The translations under genes and the position numbers were made by a program. The notes beneath the pieces were generated by a model. That model had not been told where the DNA came from. It did not search any database and saw nothing but the letters and a program-made list of their open reading frames with translations. DNA of 64,000 bases. Source: an uncultured Alphaproteobacteria bacterium (GTDB taxonomy: Bacteria; Pseudomonadota; Alphaproteobacteria; Micavibrionales; Micavibrionaceae). Positions 8,468 through 16,734 of this stretch are shown one piece after another (the first letter of the stretch is position 1; the number at the start of each line of letters is the position of its first letter). The DNA is taken from the NCBI GenBank assembly GCA_946481075.1, contig CAMLMC010000001.1:868001-932000 (forward strand), in the 5' to 3' direction.

Positions 8468-8902
8468 TTAATCTTCGCGATGGGTTTTTTCCATCTTCTC
8501 GTGACGCTCTTGCGCTTCAAGCGACAGGGTCGCTACGGGGCGGGCTTCGAGACGCGCAACGCCGATCGGCTCTCCTGTCTCTTCACAATAACCGTATTCG
8601 CCGTCTTCGATACGCTGCAACGCTTCGTTGATTTTGGAAATCAGCTTGCGTTCGCGGTCACGCGTGCGCAGCTCCAGCGCATGATCGGTTTCGGCGGAGG
8701 CGCGGTCGGCGAGGTCCGGCTGCTGCAATTCCGTTTCTTGCAGGGTGTGGTGGATTGTCTCCGACGATTCACGGATGAGTTCTGAACGCCACGCAATCAG
8801 CTTCTGCCGGAAATATTCCAGCATCACAGGGTTCATATAGGGCTTCTTGTCCTTGTTCGGGTTGTAATCGGGCGGAACAATGACGCTTTTTTCTGTAGCC
8901 AT
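8468..8902 (-). CDS. dksA: RNA polymerase-binding transcription factor DksA
   Basis: DksA binds the RNA polymerase secondary channel and, with ppGpp, retunes transcription. The 144-residue protein has a helical N-terminus, a coiled-coil segment (with the acidic tip region around LADRASAETDHALELRTRDRE, in parts) and a C-terminal zinc-finger region (YGYCEETGEPIG to the end). Only one of the classical four zinc cysteines is kept, which is normal for alphaproteobacterial DksA and is not a defect. It is divergent from the flagellar genes and stands alone between flgH and fliX. Confidence 0.93.
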   Translation of the reverse strand: MATEKSVIVPPDYNPNKDKKPYMNPVMLEYFRQKLIAWRSELIRESSETIHHTLQETELQQPDLADRASAETDHALELRTRDRERKLISKINEALQRIEDGEYGYCEETGEPIGVARLEARPVATLSLEAQERHEKMEKTHRED

Positions 8903-8989
8903 GAAAATCCTCTAAAAAAACCAAACACATACGTTGAATTTAAAAGCGAGAAGAATATAGGGACGGGCGTCCGTGAAGGCAAGACGTAA

Positions 8990-9433
8990 TTACGCGCCGC
9001 TGGCCGCTTCCAATGCTTTTCGCGCCTTGGCAATCTCGATCTGCGCCCGCATGTCAATTTCGTCCAGAATGGCGGTGAGGCCGGGATCGGTAACTTTTTC
9101 GCGGTGAGAGGCCACAACGTCTGCAATATCAATCACTTGCCCCAAAGTCATGGTCCCGGTCAAAATGGCATGACGCAGACGGTCCAGTTCTTTCAGGATC
9201 CCTTCCCCCCGCTCCCGCATCTTGCGGCGGGCGGCGCGCTCCGTGGGGCTTTCGGCGGCTTGAACCGATAACAGGGCATCGACACGCGCAATCGAACGGG
9301 TCGGCGCGGCCGCGGCGGATTCCTTGGGCGCCTTCGCGATAAAGTCTTCAAAGCTGCCATCCGCGCCGCCCACGGAACCGGATTTCTTGGTGCCGCCAAC
9401 GCCGGATGATTTGGAAGGGCCTTCGACTTTCAT
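8990..9433 (-). CDS. fliX: Flagellar assembly regulator FliX
   Basis: FliX links early flagellar assembly to the activity of FlbD in Caulobacter and relatives, working as a positive or negative trans-acting factor. The 147-residue protein begins MKVEGPSKSSG, a hallmark start for this family, and has the C-terminal helical region (ILKELDRLRHAILTG to IEIAKARKALE). The ATG at 9433 is chosen because AAAGGAAA lies 4-5 bases before it. A longer frame to 9496 has no support. It is transcribed divergently from flgI, the arrangement known from Caulobacter. Confidence 0.9.
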   Translation of the reverse strand: MKVEGPSKSSGVGGTKKSGSVGGADGSFEDFIAKAPKESAAAAPTRSIARVDALLSVQAAESPTERAARRKMRERGEGILKELDRLRHAILTGTMTLGQVIDIADVVASHREKVTDPGLTAILDEIDMRAQIEIAKARKALEAASGA

Positions 9434-9657
9434 GTGCTTTCCTTTGCGCTCTTGCCATCGGCCCAACGCCTGCAGGGCGATGACGACGATGGCCATAAAT
9501 CAGTATAACCAATCTAAGCCCTTCATTATAAGAGGAAATATTTGCCCTGTCCTTTCCTGCCGCGGCGGGTGCGGCAATTTTTGTTCTGCACGAGCCGCCT
9601 GAAACGCCCTCCAAGCACTAACTGTTTATAAATAAACACTTATTTCCCGCCGATTCG

Positions 9658-9675
9658 TTGGCACGCTCTTCGCAA
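9658..9675 (+). promoter_or_regulatory. Sigma-54 promoter upstream of flgI
   Basis: TTGGCACGCTCTTCGCAA has GG at 9660-9661 and GC at 9672-9673 with 10 bases between. It fits the -24/-12 consensus. The flgI start is 54 bases after the -24 GG. Confidence 0.75.
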
Positions 9676-9714
9676 GGTTAAACCCGGAATTCCGACGATC
9701 TGAATGGAGTGTGT

Positions 9715-10857
9715 ATGATTAAGACAGCAACAAGGCAGATATATAAGGTGGCGGGCGGTGCCCTGCTCACCCTTTTTGTCGTTCTTGCGGGCCTCGCCCC
9801 GGCATCCGCCAAAACAACGCGGATCAAGGACATCGTCGCCTTCGAAAGCGTCCGGGAAAACCAGCTTGTCGGTTACGGCCTCGTGGTCGGGCTGAACGGG
9901 ACGGGGGATTCCATCGGCAACTCCCCCTTTACCCAGCAATCGATGATCGCGATGCTGGAACGGCTCGGCGTGAATGTCCGCGGCCAGAACCTCAATTCCA
10001 AAAACGTGGCTGCGGTTATGGTGACGGCAAGCTTGCCGCCTTTCAGCAATCAGGGTTCGACAATTGATGTGAACATTTCTTCGCTCGGCGATGCGAAATC
10101 ATTGCAAGGTGGAACACTGCTCGTCACGCCCCTGATGGCGGCGGATGGCGATGTTTATGCCGTGGCGCAAGGATCGGTGAATGTCTCCGGTTACGCCGCA
10201 GGCGGCGATGCCGCGCAAGAAACCGTGAATATTCCGACTGCAGCCCGCATTCCAGGCGGCGCGATTGTCGAACGTGAAATCGCCTTCAAGATGGAGGATC
10301 TGCCACAAGTCAAACTCTCCCTACGCAATCCTGATTTCACCACCGCGCGCCGCATCGCGCAGGCGATCAACGGCTTTACCTCATCCTCCATAGCCATTGC
10401 CGAAAATTCGGCGAGCGTGGTGGTCAAGCGTCCGAACATGTATGCAGGCAGCATCGTTGACCTCATAACCGACATCGAACAATTGCCGGTACAGCCGGAT
10501 CAGATTGCGCGCGTCGTCATCGACGAACGTTCCGGCGTCATCGTGATGGGCAGCGATGTGAAGATCAGCACGGTTGCGATTGCACAGGCCAACCTGACAG
10601 TGCGGATCACGGAAACCCCACAAGTGTCGCAGCCGAACCCGTTTGCGGAACAGGGTGAAACAGTCGTCGTGCCGCGTACCGATCTGGAAATCAATGAAGG
10701 CCCCGATGCCAAACTCACTGTCGTGGAAACAGGTGTGACACTGGAAGATCTGGTCACCGGCCTCAACCGTCTTGGCGTTCCGCCGCGCGATGTCATTACG
10801 ATCCTGCAGGCGATCAAAGCCGCGGGCGCGCTCCATGCCGATATTACGACGATGTAG
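9715..10857 (+). CDS. flgI: Flagellar P-ring protein FlgI
   Basis: FlgI forms the periplasmic P ring around the rod. The 380-residue precursor has a Sec signal (hydrophobic about residues 11-30, ending PASA) and the FlgI core starting RIKDIVAFESVRENQLVGYG. The C-terminus is LNRLGVPPRDVITILQAIKAAGALHA, here split. The ATG at 9715 is preferred over the GTG six bases earlier because GGAG lies 6 bases upstream of it. It heads the operon flgI-flgJ-flgN-like-fliK-flgD-flgE behind a sigma-54 promoter. Confidence 0.96.
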   Translation: MIKTATRQIYKVAGGALLTLFVVLAGLAPASAKTTRIKDIVAFESVRENQLVGYGLVVGLNGTGDSIGNSPFTQQSMIAMLERLGVNVRGQNLNSKNVAAVMVTASLPPFSNQGSTIDVNISSLGDAKSLQGGTLLVTPLMAADGDVYAVAQGSVNVSGYAAGGDAAQETVNIPTAARIPGGAIVEREIAFKMEDLPQVKLSLRNPDFTTARRIAQAINGFTSSSIAIAENSASVVVKRPNMYAGSIVDLITDIEQLPVQPDQIARVVIDERSGVIVMGSDVKISTVAIAQANLTVRITETPQVSQPNPFAEQGETVVVPRTDLEINEGPDAKLTVVETGVTLEDLVTGLNRLGVPPRDVITILQAIKAAGALHADITTM

Positions 10858-10861
10858 GTGA

Positions 10862-11230
10862 ATGATGGAACTCTCTTCCCTTTCCAAAAACCCCGCCCTG
10901 ATGTCTATGACGGCAAAACCATCCATCGACATGGCCAGAATCGAAGAATCCGCCCGCGATTTCGAGGCGATGTTCGTCACCGAAATGATGAAACCGATGT
11001 TTGAGGGAATCGAAACCGGTGGCCTGTTCGGCGGCGGCAAAACCGAAGAGATTTTCCGCGGGTTCATGCTTGATGAATACGGGAAGATGGTCGCACAAAC
11101 GGGTCAGCTGGGCATTGCCGACATGGTCAAGGCGCAGATGATCGAGATGCAGGAAAAGGCCGGCGGCGCCAAATTGGCACAGAATATGCAAGGTAATTCC
11201 GAAGAGTTGAATTCAGGAGACGCCCTATGA
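10862..11230 (+). CDS. flgJ: Rod-binding protein, FlgJ N-terminal domain only
   Basis: This 122-residue protein matches the rod-capping N-terminal domain of FlgJ (ARDFEAMFVTEMMKPMFEG and LDEYGKMVAQTGQLGIADMV). It lacks the C-terminal muramidase domain of enterobacterial FlgJ, which is usual in Alphaproteobacteria, where a separate lytic enzyme clears the wall. The stop overlaps the next ATG by 4 bases, implying coupling. Confidence 0.85.
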   Translation: MMELSSLSKNPALMSMTAKPSIDMARIEESARDFEAMFVTEMMKPMFEGIETGGLFGGGKTEEIFRGFMLDEYGKMVAQTGQLGIADMVKAQMIEMQEKAGGAKLAQNMQGNSEELNSGDAL

Positions 11231-11718
11231 TCATGAAGACGAACGACCTGCCTGCCCCAGCCGCCTCCCCGGATTATAAAGTTCCGGCGGACATCAATGT
11301 CGCGCTTCTCCACACCATTATCGCCGTCACCGCGCTGCGTGATGTGATGCTGAAAGAAAACGATGCACTGGCCGCCTGCTCTACCCGCTCCTTCATGGAC
11401 CTTCAGGAAGAAAAAATCGATGCGGGCCGCCGTTATGAAACCCTCGTCAATGCCCTGATGGCGCGTCCTGATGACATCAAAGGGGCCGATGCCAAACTGA
11501 AGGACCAGTTGCAACGCCTGCAGGAGAGCTTTGGCGAAACCGCCAAAATCAACCGTGAACGGATCGAACGCATGCGCAACGCCACAAGATTGCTGGGCGA
11601 ACGCATCATGAAAGGTGCACAGGCCGAGATCGAACGCCAGAACCAGTTTGCCTATGGCGCAACGGGCAAAATGCAAAAAGGCACTAAGGCCCTGATCGGC
11701 CTCGATGAAAGAGCTTAA
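11227..11718 (+). CDS. FlgN/FlbY-like flagellar chaperone candidate
   Basis: The product is 163 residues and almost entirely helical after a short Pro-rich start. The Leu/Arg/Glu-rich segments suggest a helical hairpin or coiled coil. Position (between the rod-binding protein and fliK) and size fit a FlgN-type export chaperone for hook-associated proteins, or FlbY as named in Caulobacter-type clusters. There is no single diagnostic motif I can point to, so the name rests mainly on context. Confidence 0.6.
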   Translation: MIMKTNDLPAPAASPDYKVPADINVALLHTIIAVTALRDVMLKENDALAACSTRSFMDLQEEKIDAGRRYETLVNALMARPDDIKGADAKLKDQLQRLQESFGETAKINRERIERMRNATRLLGERIMKGAQAEIERQNQFAYGATGKMQKGTKALIGLDERA

Positions 11719-11733
11719 AGGGAGATAGACAGA

Positions 11734-13428
11734 ATGTCAGACATAAACCCAATTGCTACGACACAAATTTCCAAAGGATCCGGTTCTCCGCTCGGCGGCG
11801 CATCTTCGGGCGTCACGGCAAATATTGCCGGGGGCGGCAATTTCTGGGATATGATTTTTTCCTCCCTTATGAATGGAGATTTGCTCAAAGGCGACAAGGC
11901 CCCTGTCGATCCAGCCGCGAGCGGGCTTACCAACAATATCATCGCCCCAGATGATAATAAGGCCGCCGATCCTTCTCTTCTCCTTACGGACAAGGGCAGC
12001 AAACCACAGGCGACGAACCCGCTTGCCATGCTACAAATCGCGCTTGCCAACCACACGCTCGATGAAAACGGCAATATCGTCCTGCCCATCGCCGCGAATG
12101 ACGGCGCGGATAAATTGAAATCCTCGCTGGAACTGACGAACAACGTTATCAACCATCTGAAAAATGTATTGCCCGAGAATGCGCAGAAGGAAGGCCTGTT
12201 CGCGCAGGTACTGGCCAAACTGCAAACCCGTTCGGACAACCTACAGGCCAGCCTCTCCGCTCTTGAATCCGGTACACTCAGCAAGGACACTCCGGTTGAA
12301 GATATTCCGATGCCCCTTCTCATTGCGTTCGGCCTGACCCCGTCCGAAATCGCGCAGGTATCGGATAACATCAAGGCACTGGAAGAAAAACTTGGCCGTG
12401 ATATCACGGTGGAAGATTTGATCGCCGGTGTCGGCAATCTGATCCCGCAAACACCGGCAAATACAAAGACAGCCCTTCTAAACGGCATCAATGAAACGAC
12501 GGAACCGACGGATGACCTCGCGGCCCAGCTCAATGCCCTTGATGTCGGCGGCGAAGACGATGCCGCGCTTTTGCAAACCCAAACAAAAGCCAAGTCTGCA
12601 TCGGCCTTTCCATCTGCGCCAGTCATGGATGAAACTCTTGACCCAGAAGCCGGAATTACAACAAAAGTTGACACACGGGCTTCTTTCGACGGCGACCTTA
12701 TCGAAGGCACCGAAGATATTGGCGGCGACGTGACGCATGCCGATGCCAAGAAGGCCGCGATGAACTTCAAGGACAATCTTGCCGTGGCGACGCAAGCCCA
12801 AAATAGCGCCGCCAAACCCGCAATCGTTGGCTCAGGCGGTGAATTGCTGGTTCCGGTTTCGATGTTCACATCCGATGTGAATGCGGCGGCGTGGGAACAG
12901 ATCGGCCTGGCCCCTTCCTCCTCCCTGAATCTCGGTCCCGCGGCACAGGCTGCTACGATGACCGCTAACAACGCGCAGGCAGGCCAGCCTCATCCGGCAA
13001 CGCAACTGGTTGCCGCCACGATGACAAAGGCCGGTAAGGAAGGCGTGTCCGATACGATGACGCTGCGCCTCGATCCGCCGGAACTGGGTTCTGTCAACAT
13101 CCGCCTTGAGTTCGGCAAGGATAAAATGGTCAAAGCCCACCTGACTGTCGAAAAGCCGGAAACCTATCTGATGCTGCAACGGGACGGCCTGATGCTGGAA
13201 CGCGCACTGCAGAACGCAGGCTTTGACGCGAACAGCAATTCCCTAAGCTTTGAACTGGCACAGGGCGGATCGGACTACACGCCAAACAACAATGGTCAGG
13301 GCGGCGGTGAAAACAATTCCGGCGGTAATGCCAAGGCGGGCGAACAGACCGCCGATGTCGAACAATCAACCATGACATGGTCGGTGGATTCAGCCACAGG
13401 CCATGTCCGCTACAACATTATGGCGTAG
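11734..13428 (+). CDS. fliK: Flagellar hook-length control protein FliK
   Basis: FliK measures hook length and switches export specificity through FlhB. The 564-residue protein has a long, low-complexity N-terminal and middle region of the kind seen in molecular rulers. A C-terminal FliK/Flg_hook domain (about residues 435-515) carries the signature LDPPELGSVNIRLEFG followed by MLQRDGLMLERALQNAG. A Gly/Asn/Gln-rich tail follows. It is directly upstream of flgD and flgE, as expected. flhB, its partner, is not in the window. Confidence 0.92.
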   Translation: MSDINPIATTQISKGSGSPLGGASSGVTANIAGGGNFWDMIFSSLMNGDLLKGDKAPVDPAASGLTNNIIAPDDNKAADPSLLLTDKGSKPQATNPLAMLQIALANHTLDENGNIVLPIAANDGADKLKSSLELTNNVINHLKNVLPENAQKEGLFAQVLAKLQTRSDNLQASLSALESGTLSKDTPVEDIPMPLLIAFGLTPSEIAQVSDNIKALEEKLGRDITVEDLIAGVGNLIPQTPANTKTALLNGINETTEPTDDLAAQLNALDVGGEDDAALLQTQTKAKSASAFPSAPVMDETLDPEAGITTKVDTRASFDGDLIEGTEDIGGDVTHADAKKAAMNFKDNLAVATQAQNSAAKPAIVGSGGELLVPVSMFTSDVNAAAWEQIGLAPSSSLNLGPAAQAATMTANNAQAGQPHPATQLVAATMTKAGKEGVSDTMTLRLDPPELGSVNIRLEFGKDKMVKAHLTVEKPETYLMLQRDGLMLERALQNAGFDANSNSLSFELAQGGSDYTPNNNGQGGGENNSGGNAKAGEQTADVEQSTMTWSVDSATGHVRYNIMA

Positions 13429-13443
13429 GAATAGAGGCGCAAG

Positions 13444-14556
13444 ATGACAACAGTCACAGACGTAACATCGACAGGCGCGGCGCAGCAGGCGGTCAATACA
13501 GGCAGCCAGCGTATAGCGCTCGCGGAAGACTTCTCGCAGTTCCTGACGCTGCTCACGACGCAGCTCCAAAACCAGGACCCCCTGTCCCCGATGGATTCCA
13601 CGGAATTCACGAACCAGTTGGTGCAGTTCTCACAGGTGGAACAGCAAATCAACGCCAACGCGAAACTCGATAACCTCGTGGCCTTGCAACTGGCCTCCAT
13701 TTCCTCCGTCGCGCTTGGATATGTCGGTATGGATATCTCCTATATCAGCAGCGAGATGAACTACGATGGTAAAACACCTATTGATATCACTTACGCCCTG
13801 TCCGAAGAAGCGGTCAGCGCCAAGGTCAATATTTACGATGAAGCCGGGGAACTGGTCTACAGCTCCGATGCGCCAAAGGGCGCGGGCATGAATGCGTTCA
13901 CATGGAACGGTATCAAGACGAATGGTGAGGCCGTCAGTTCGGGCACCTATACGGTCAAGGTCGATGCGCTTGATAAAAATGACGAAGCGATCGAAAACAC
14001 GACCGTGGTCACGGGCCATGTGTCCGGGATCGAAACCCAGAACGGCGTTGTCTATGTCTTGGTGGGTGAACGCGCAGTGCCTATCTCATCGATTGTCAAC
14101 GCCAATGCGAAGACAACGCAGACATCCAACGCGGCATCCGCCCTTGGCTATGTGGGCATGGATGTTACGTACCAGACACCCAATCTTGTTTACAGTGGCG
14201 CCCCAGTGGAGATCGGCTACAACCTCACGGAAAAAGCCGCACGCTCGACGCTCAAAATTTACGATGATGGCGGCACGCTGGTCTATTCTGCTGACATCTC
14301 GCAAATGCCGGGCAACAATGTCTTTACATGGAATGGCAAGAAAACCGATGGATCGAACCTTGCCACCGGCAATTACCGCGTGGAAATTGATGCCATCACC
14401 ACGGAAAATAATCGTATCGATGCCTACTCTTATCTCTCCGGCCGTGTGAACGGCGTTGAATCGAAGGGCGGCGTTGCGCATGTCGTGATTAACGGCCGTG
14501 CGGTTCCGGCATCTTCCGTATTAACAGCAACACAACCAACAACGACGACGACTTGA
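13444..14556 (+). CDS. flgD: Hook cap scaffold FlgD with duplicated C-terminal module
   Basis: FlgD caps the growing hook so FlgE subunits can add. Residues 1-90 are the conserved cap region (DFSQFLTLLTTQLQNQDPLSPMD, in parts, and STEFTNQLVQFSQVEQQ). After it come two copies of the Tudor/FlgD-Ig module, residues 90-217 and 233-359. Each opens with ALGYVGMD, contains FTWNG-x-KT-x-G and closes with AVPxSS(I/V). Family members are usually about 220-230 residues with one module, so this 370-residue protein has a 143-residue tandem duplication. Its neighbours fliK and flgE confirm the role. Confidence 0.93.
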   Translation: MTTVTDVTSTGAAQQAVNTGSQRIALAEDFSQFLTLLTTQLQNQDPLSPMDSTEFTNQLVQFSQVEQQINANAKLDNLVALQLASISSVALGYVGMDISYISSEMNYDGKTPIDITYALSEEAVSAKVNIYDEAGELVYSSDAPKGAGMNAFTWNGIKTNGEAVSSGTYTVKVDALDKNDEAIENTTVVTGHVSGIETQNGVVYVLVGERAVPISSIVNANAKTTQTSNAASALGYVGMDVTYQTPNLVYSGAPVEIGYNLTEKAARSTLKIYDDGGTLVYSADISQMPGNNVFTWNGKKTDGSNLATGNYRVEIDAITTENNRIDAYSYLSGRVNGVESKGGVAHVVINGRAVPASSVLTATQPTTTTT

Positions 14557-14578
14557 TGACCCTACAAGGAGGTAAACT

Positions 14579-16363
14579 ATGAGCTTATTTGGATCTTTAT
14601 ATACAGGCGTTTCGGGCCTTTCGGCGCAGTCGCAATCGACCGCGATGATCGCCAACAACATCGCTAACGTCAACACGGTGGGCTTTAAACGCTCCGAGGC
14701 CGCCTTCTTCTCGCTGGTGACGACAGAAGGCCGTAGCTCCCGCTACTCTCCGGGTACCGTGTCGGTAGACCGCATCCAGCGCGTGACATCGCAAGGGCCG
14801 ATCCAGCAATCGTCCTCTTCCACGGATACATCCATTTCCGGAAACGGTTTCTATCCGATCAAACGCGATACAGACACATCGGGCCTTTCGCAATGGCTCT
14901 ACACACGGAACGGACAGTTCAGCGAAAACGCGCAAGGCTTCCTCACCAACACGGCAGGTTTCTACCTGTATGGCTGGCCGCTCGATCAGGACGGCAATTT
15001 GCCGGCAAACCAGGGCGACCTTGCCTCGCTGGTTCCTGTTGATGTGGCCTTCCTTGGCGGTTTGACGCGTCCGACAACAACGGCGGAAATCGCATTGACT
15101 CTCGACCAACAGGAAACAGATGTCCGCTCATCCAACCCGCTGGTGACCAGCCATCTGGAAACGGCGCTTACCGCAGGTGCGGATTTCACCCGTTCCATCA
15201 CGATGTACGACTCTCTCGGCGCATCGCAGACCGTGACGTTTGAATATACAAAAGTTTACGGCCCGCAAGGCACGGCCGCATCGAACATCAGCAACACAAC
15301 GGCCTCCACCAACCTGATGAACGATCTCGGCATTGCCCCGCAATCCCAGTTCACCATCGCCATCGACGGCGGCGCGGTTCTTCGCACCTATGACGTCGGC
15401 GTAGCGGCGGGCGTTCCGGGCGATGTGGTCGTCTCGACGCTGGGTGAGCTGATCAACGACATCAACACCAACGTGGCAGGCGTCACCGCGACCATCGGGA
15501 ATGACGGCGAGCTCATCATCATGCGCGATGAATTCGAAGGCGGCGCAGCGCAATCCGTTGACCTTGCCAACGTCGGCGCGGGCACCGCGCTCTCTGGCCT
15601 CGGCATCCCGGCTGGTTCCTATCAATCGAACGACCTGACGGGTGGTCAGTATGATAACGGTGGTCCGCTCGATTCCCCGCCATACAGCGCGGGCGATCCG
15701 ATCTCTGGCCGCAGCTTCCCGGCGCCGCAATATTTGCCGGGCGACTCCCTCTATAATCCGCGTGGCTGGTGGCAGGTGCGCGTGATCGACCCGCAAAACA
15801 ACACCATGACAACGGGCCTGATCAACATGACCTCGAACGGGACGCTGAACGCCCTTCCCGATACCGAAGGCAACCGCGATATCGAACTCGGTGCCATTGA
15901 CTGGGGCAACGGCTCCGCCATACAGGCGATCGATGTCGACATTTCCCGCCACAGTATGTTCGCAGGGAACTATACGGTCCTCTTCGCCGACCAGAACGGG
16001 GCCGAACTCGGCCTGCGGGTTGGCGTGGATATCGACCGCGAAGGCTTCGTGATTGCCCGCTTCTCGAACGGTGCGACCTCGAAACTCTACAAAATGCCGC
16101 TGATCACCTTCTCCAACCCGAACGGGCTGCAGGAAGTCTCCGGCACGGCCTATTCCGAAACGGAGGAATCAGGGGAAGAAAACCTGCGTGAGGCCGGATC
16201 GGGCGGTGCCGGGTTTATCGAACCCGCGACATTGGAAATGTCCAACGTCGACCTTGCCGACGAGTTTTCGAAGCTGATCATTTCCCAGCGTGCCTACTCG
16301 GCCAACACGAAAATCATCACAACGGTCGACCAGATGACCGAAGAGCTTCTGAGACTGCGGTAG
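14579..16363 (+). CDS. flgE: Flagellar hook protein FlgE
   Basis: FlgE polymerises into the hook. The 594-residue protein has the D0 start (LYTGVSGLSAQSQSTAMIAN then NIANVNTVGFKRSEAAFFSL). A long middle follows with hook D2-type regions (about residues 200-330 and 380-500), and the C-terminal D0 helix is NVDLADEFSKLIISQRAYSA. It is preceded by AAGGAGG at ideal spacing, suggesting very high expression. It ends the flgI operon and is followed by a strong terminator. Confidence 0.96.
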   Translation: MSLFGSLYTGVSGLSAQSQSTAMIANNIANVNTVGFKRSEAAFFSLVTTEGRSSRYSPGTVSVDRIQRVTSQGPIQQSSSSTDTSISGNGFYPIKRDTDTSGLSQWLYTRNGQFSENAQGFLTNTAGFYLYGWPLDQDGNLPANQGDLASLVPVDVAFLGGLTRPTTTAEIALTLDQQETDVRSSNPLVTSHLETALTAGADFTRSITMYDSLGASQTVTFEYTKVYGPQGTAASNISNTTASTNLMNDLGIAPQSQFTIAIDGGAVLRTYDVGVAAGVPGDVVVSTLGELINDINTNVAGVTATIGNDGELIIMRDEFEGGAAQSVDLANVGAGTALSGLGIPAGSYQSNDLTGGQYDNGGPLDSPPYSAGDPISGRSFPAPQYLPGDSLYNPRGWWQVRVIDPQNNTMTTGLINMTSNGTLNALPDTEGNRDIELGAIDWGNGSAIQAIDVDISRHSMFAGNYTVLFADQNGAELGLRVGVDIDREGFVIARFSNGATSKLYKMPLITFSNPNGLQEVSGTAYSETEESGEENLREAGSGGAGFIEPATLEMSNVDLADEFSKLIISQRAYSANTKIITTVDQMTEELLRLR

Positions 16364-16392
16364 AATCTCGCAGAGTAGTCCTCAGTAAGAAT

Positions 16393-16425
16393 GCGCCCCG
16401 CCGTCAAACGCGGGGCGTATTTTTT
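16393..16425 (+). terminator. Terminator after flgE
   Basis: A GC-rich stem (GCCCCGC 16395-16401 with GCGGGGC 16410-16416, extendable by two pairs) is followed by a T run at 16420-16425. Confidence 0.85.
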
Positions 16426-16635
16426 ATCGCCCAAAGCCGACATTTCAAGAATTTTGCCCCAAAGTTATTAATTGAAGAAAATTTTATAATGATTTGAAAA
16501 ATAATGAACATATCTGGGGACGGCAAGAAGCGGGCCTTAAACATCGCGAATCAAAAGTGCCTTTTAACGATATGAAAATATTGAATTTTTACCTATTATT
16601 AACCTAACCCTCTCTAATAACACTCTTTTTCGGCA

Positions 16636-16650
16636 TTAACATTCCATTAG
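16636..16650 (+). promoter_or_regulatory. Possible CtrA box upstream of flagellin
   Basis: TTAA, seven bases, then TTAG nearly matches the CtrA consensus TTAA-N7-TTAA. It lies about 90 bases before the flagellin start. CtrA is encoded in this window. A single near match in an AT-rich stretch is weak evidence. Confidence 0.3.
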
Positions 16651-16734
16651 GAATTGTGATATAGTATTAAAAAATACGGGACCAGTATGGGCCCTACATA
16701 AGTAGCCAATTAACCCTAGGAAAGGATTTCTATT

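Larger units (their letters stand above)
16364..16734 (+). other. AT-rich intergenic region upstream of flagellin
   Basis: This 371-base gap holds the flgE terminator at its start, then an AT-rich stretch with no coding potential that I can see. It contains one CtrA-like box near 16636 and an SD sequence (AAAGGA) just before the flagellin ATG. The flagellin promoter must lie here, but no convincing sigma-54 or sigma-28 element is visible. Confidence 0.6.

Noticed and set aside
8468..8902. DksA as a broken gene because zinc cysteines are missing
   Set aside because: Loss of most of the four cysteines is usual in alphaproteobacterial DksA; the frame is intact and of normal length.
11715..12971. 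418-codon minus-strand frame
   Set aside because: It lies opposite fliK and flanking genes and has a Ser/Ala-biased shadow composition with no motif.
16516..16533. GG-N10-GC pair upstream of flagellin as a sigma-54 promoter
   Set aside because: The surrounding bases (GGGACGGCAAGAAGC) do not fit TGGCAC-N5-TTGC and it is more than 200 bases from the gene.
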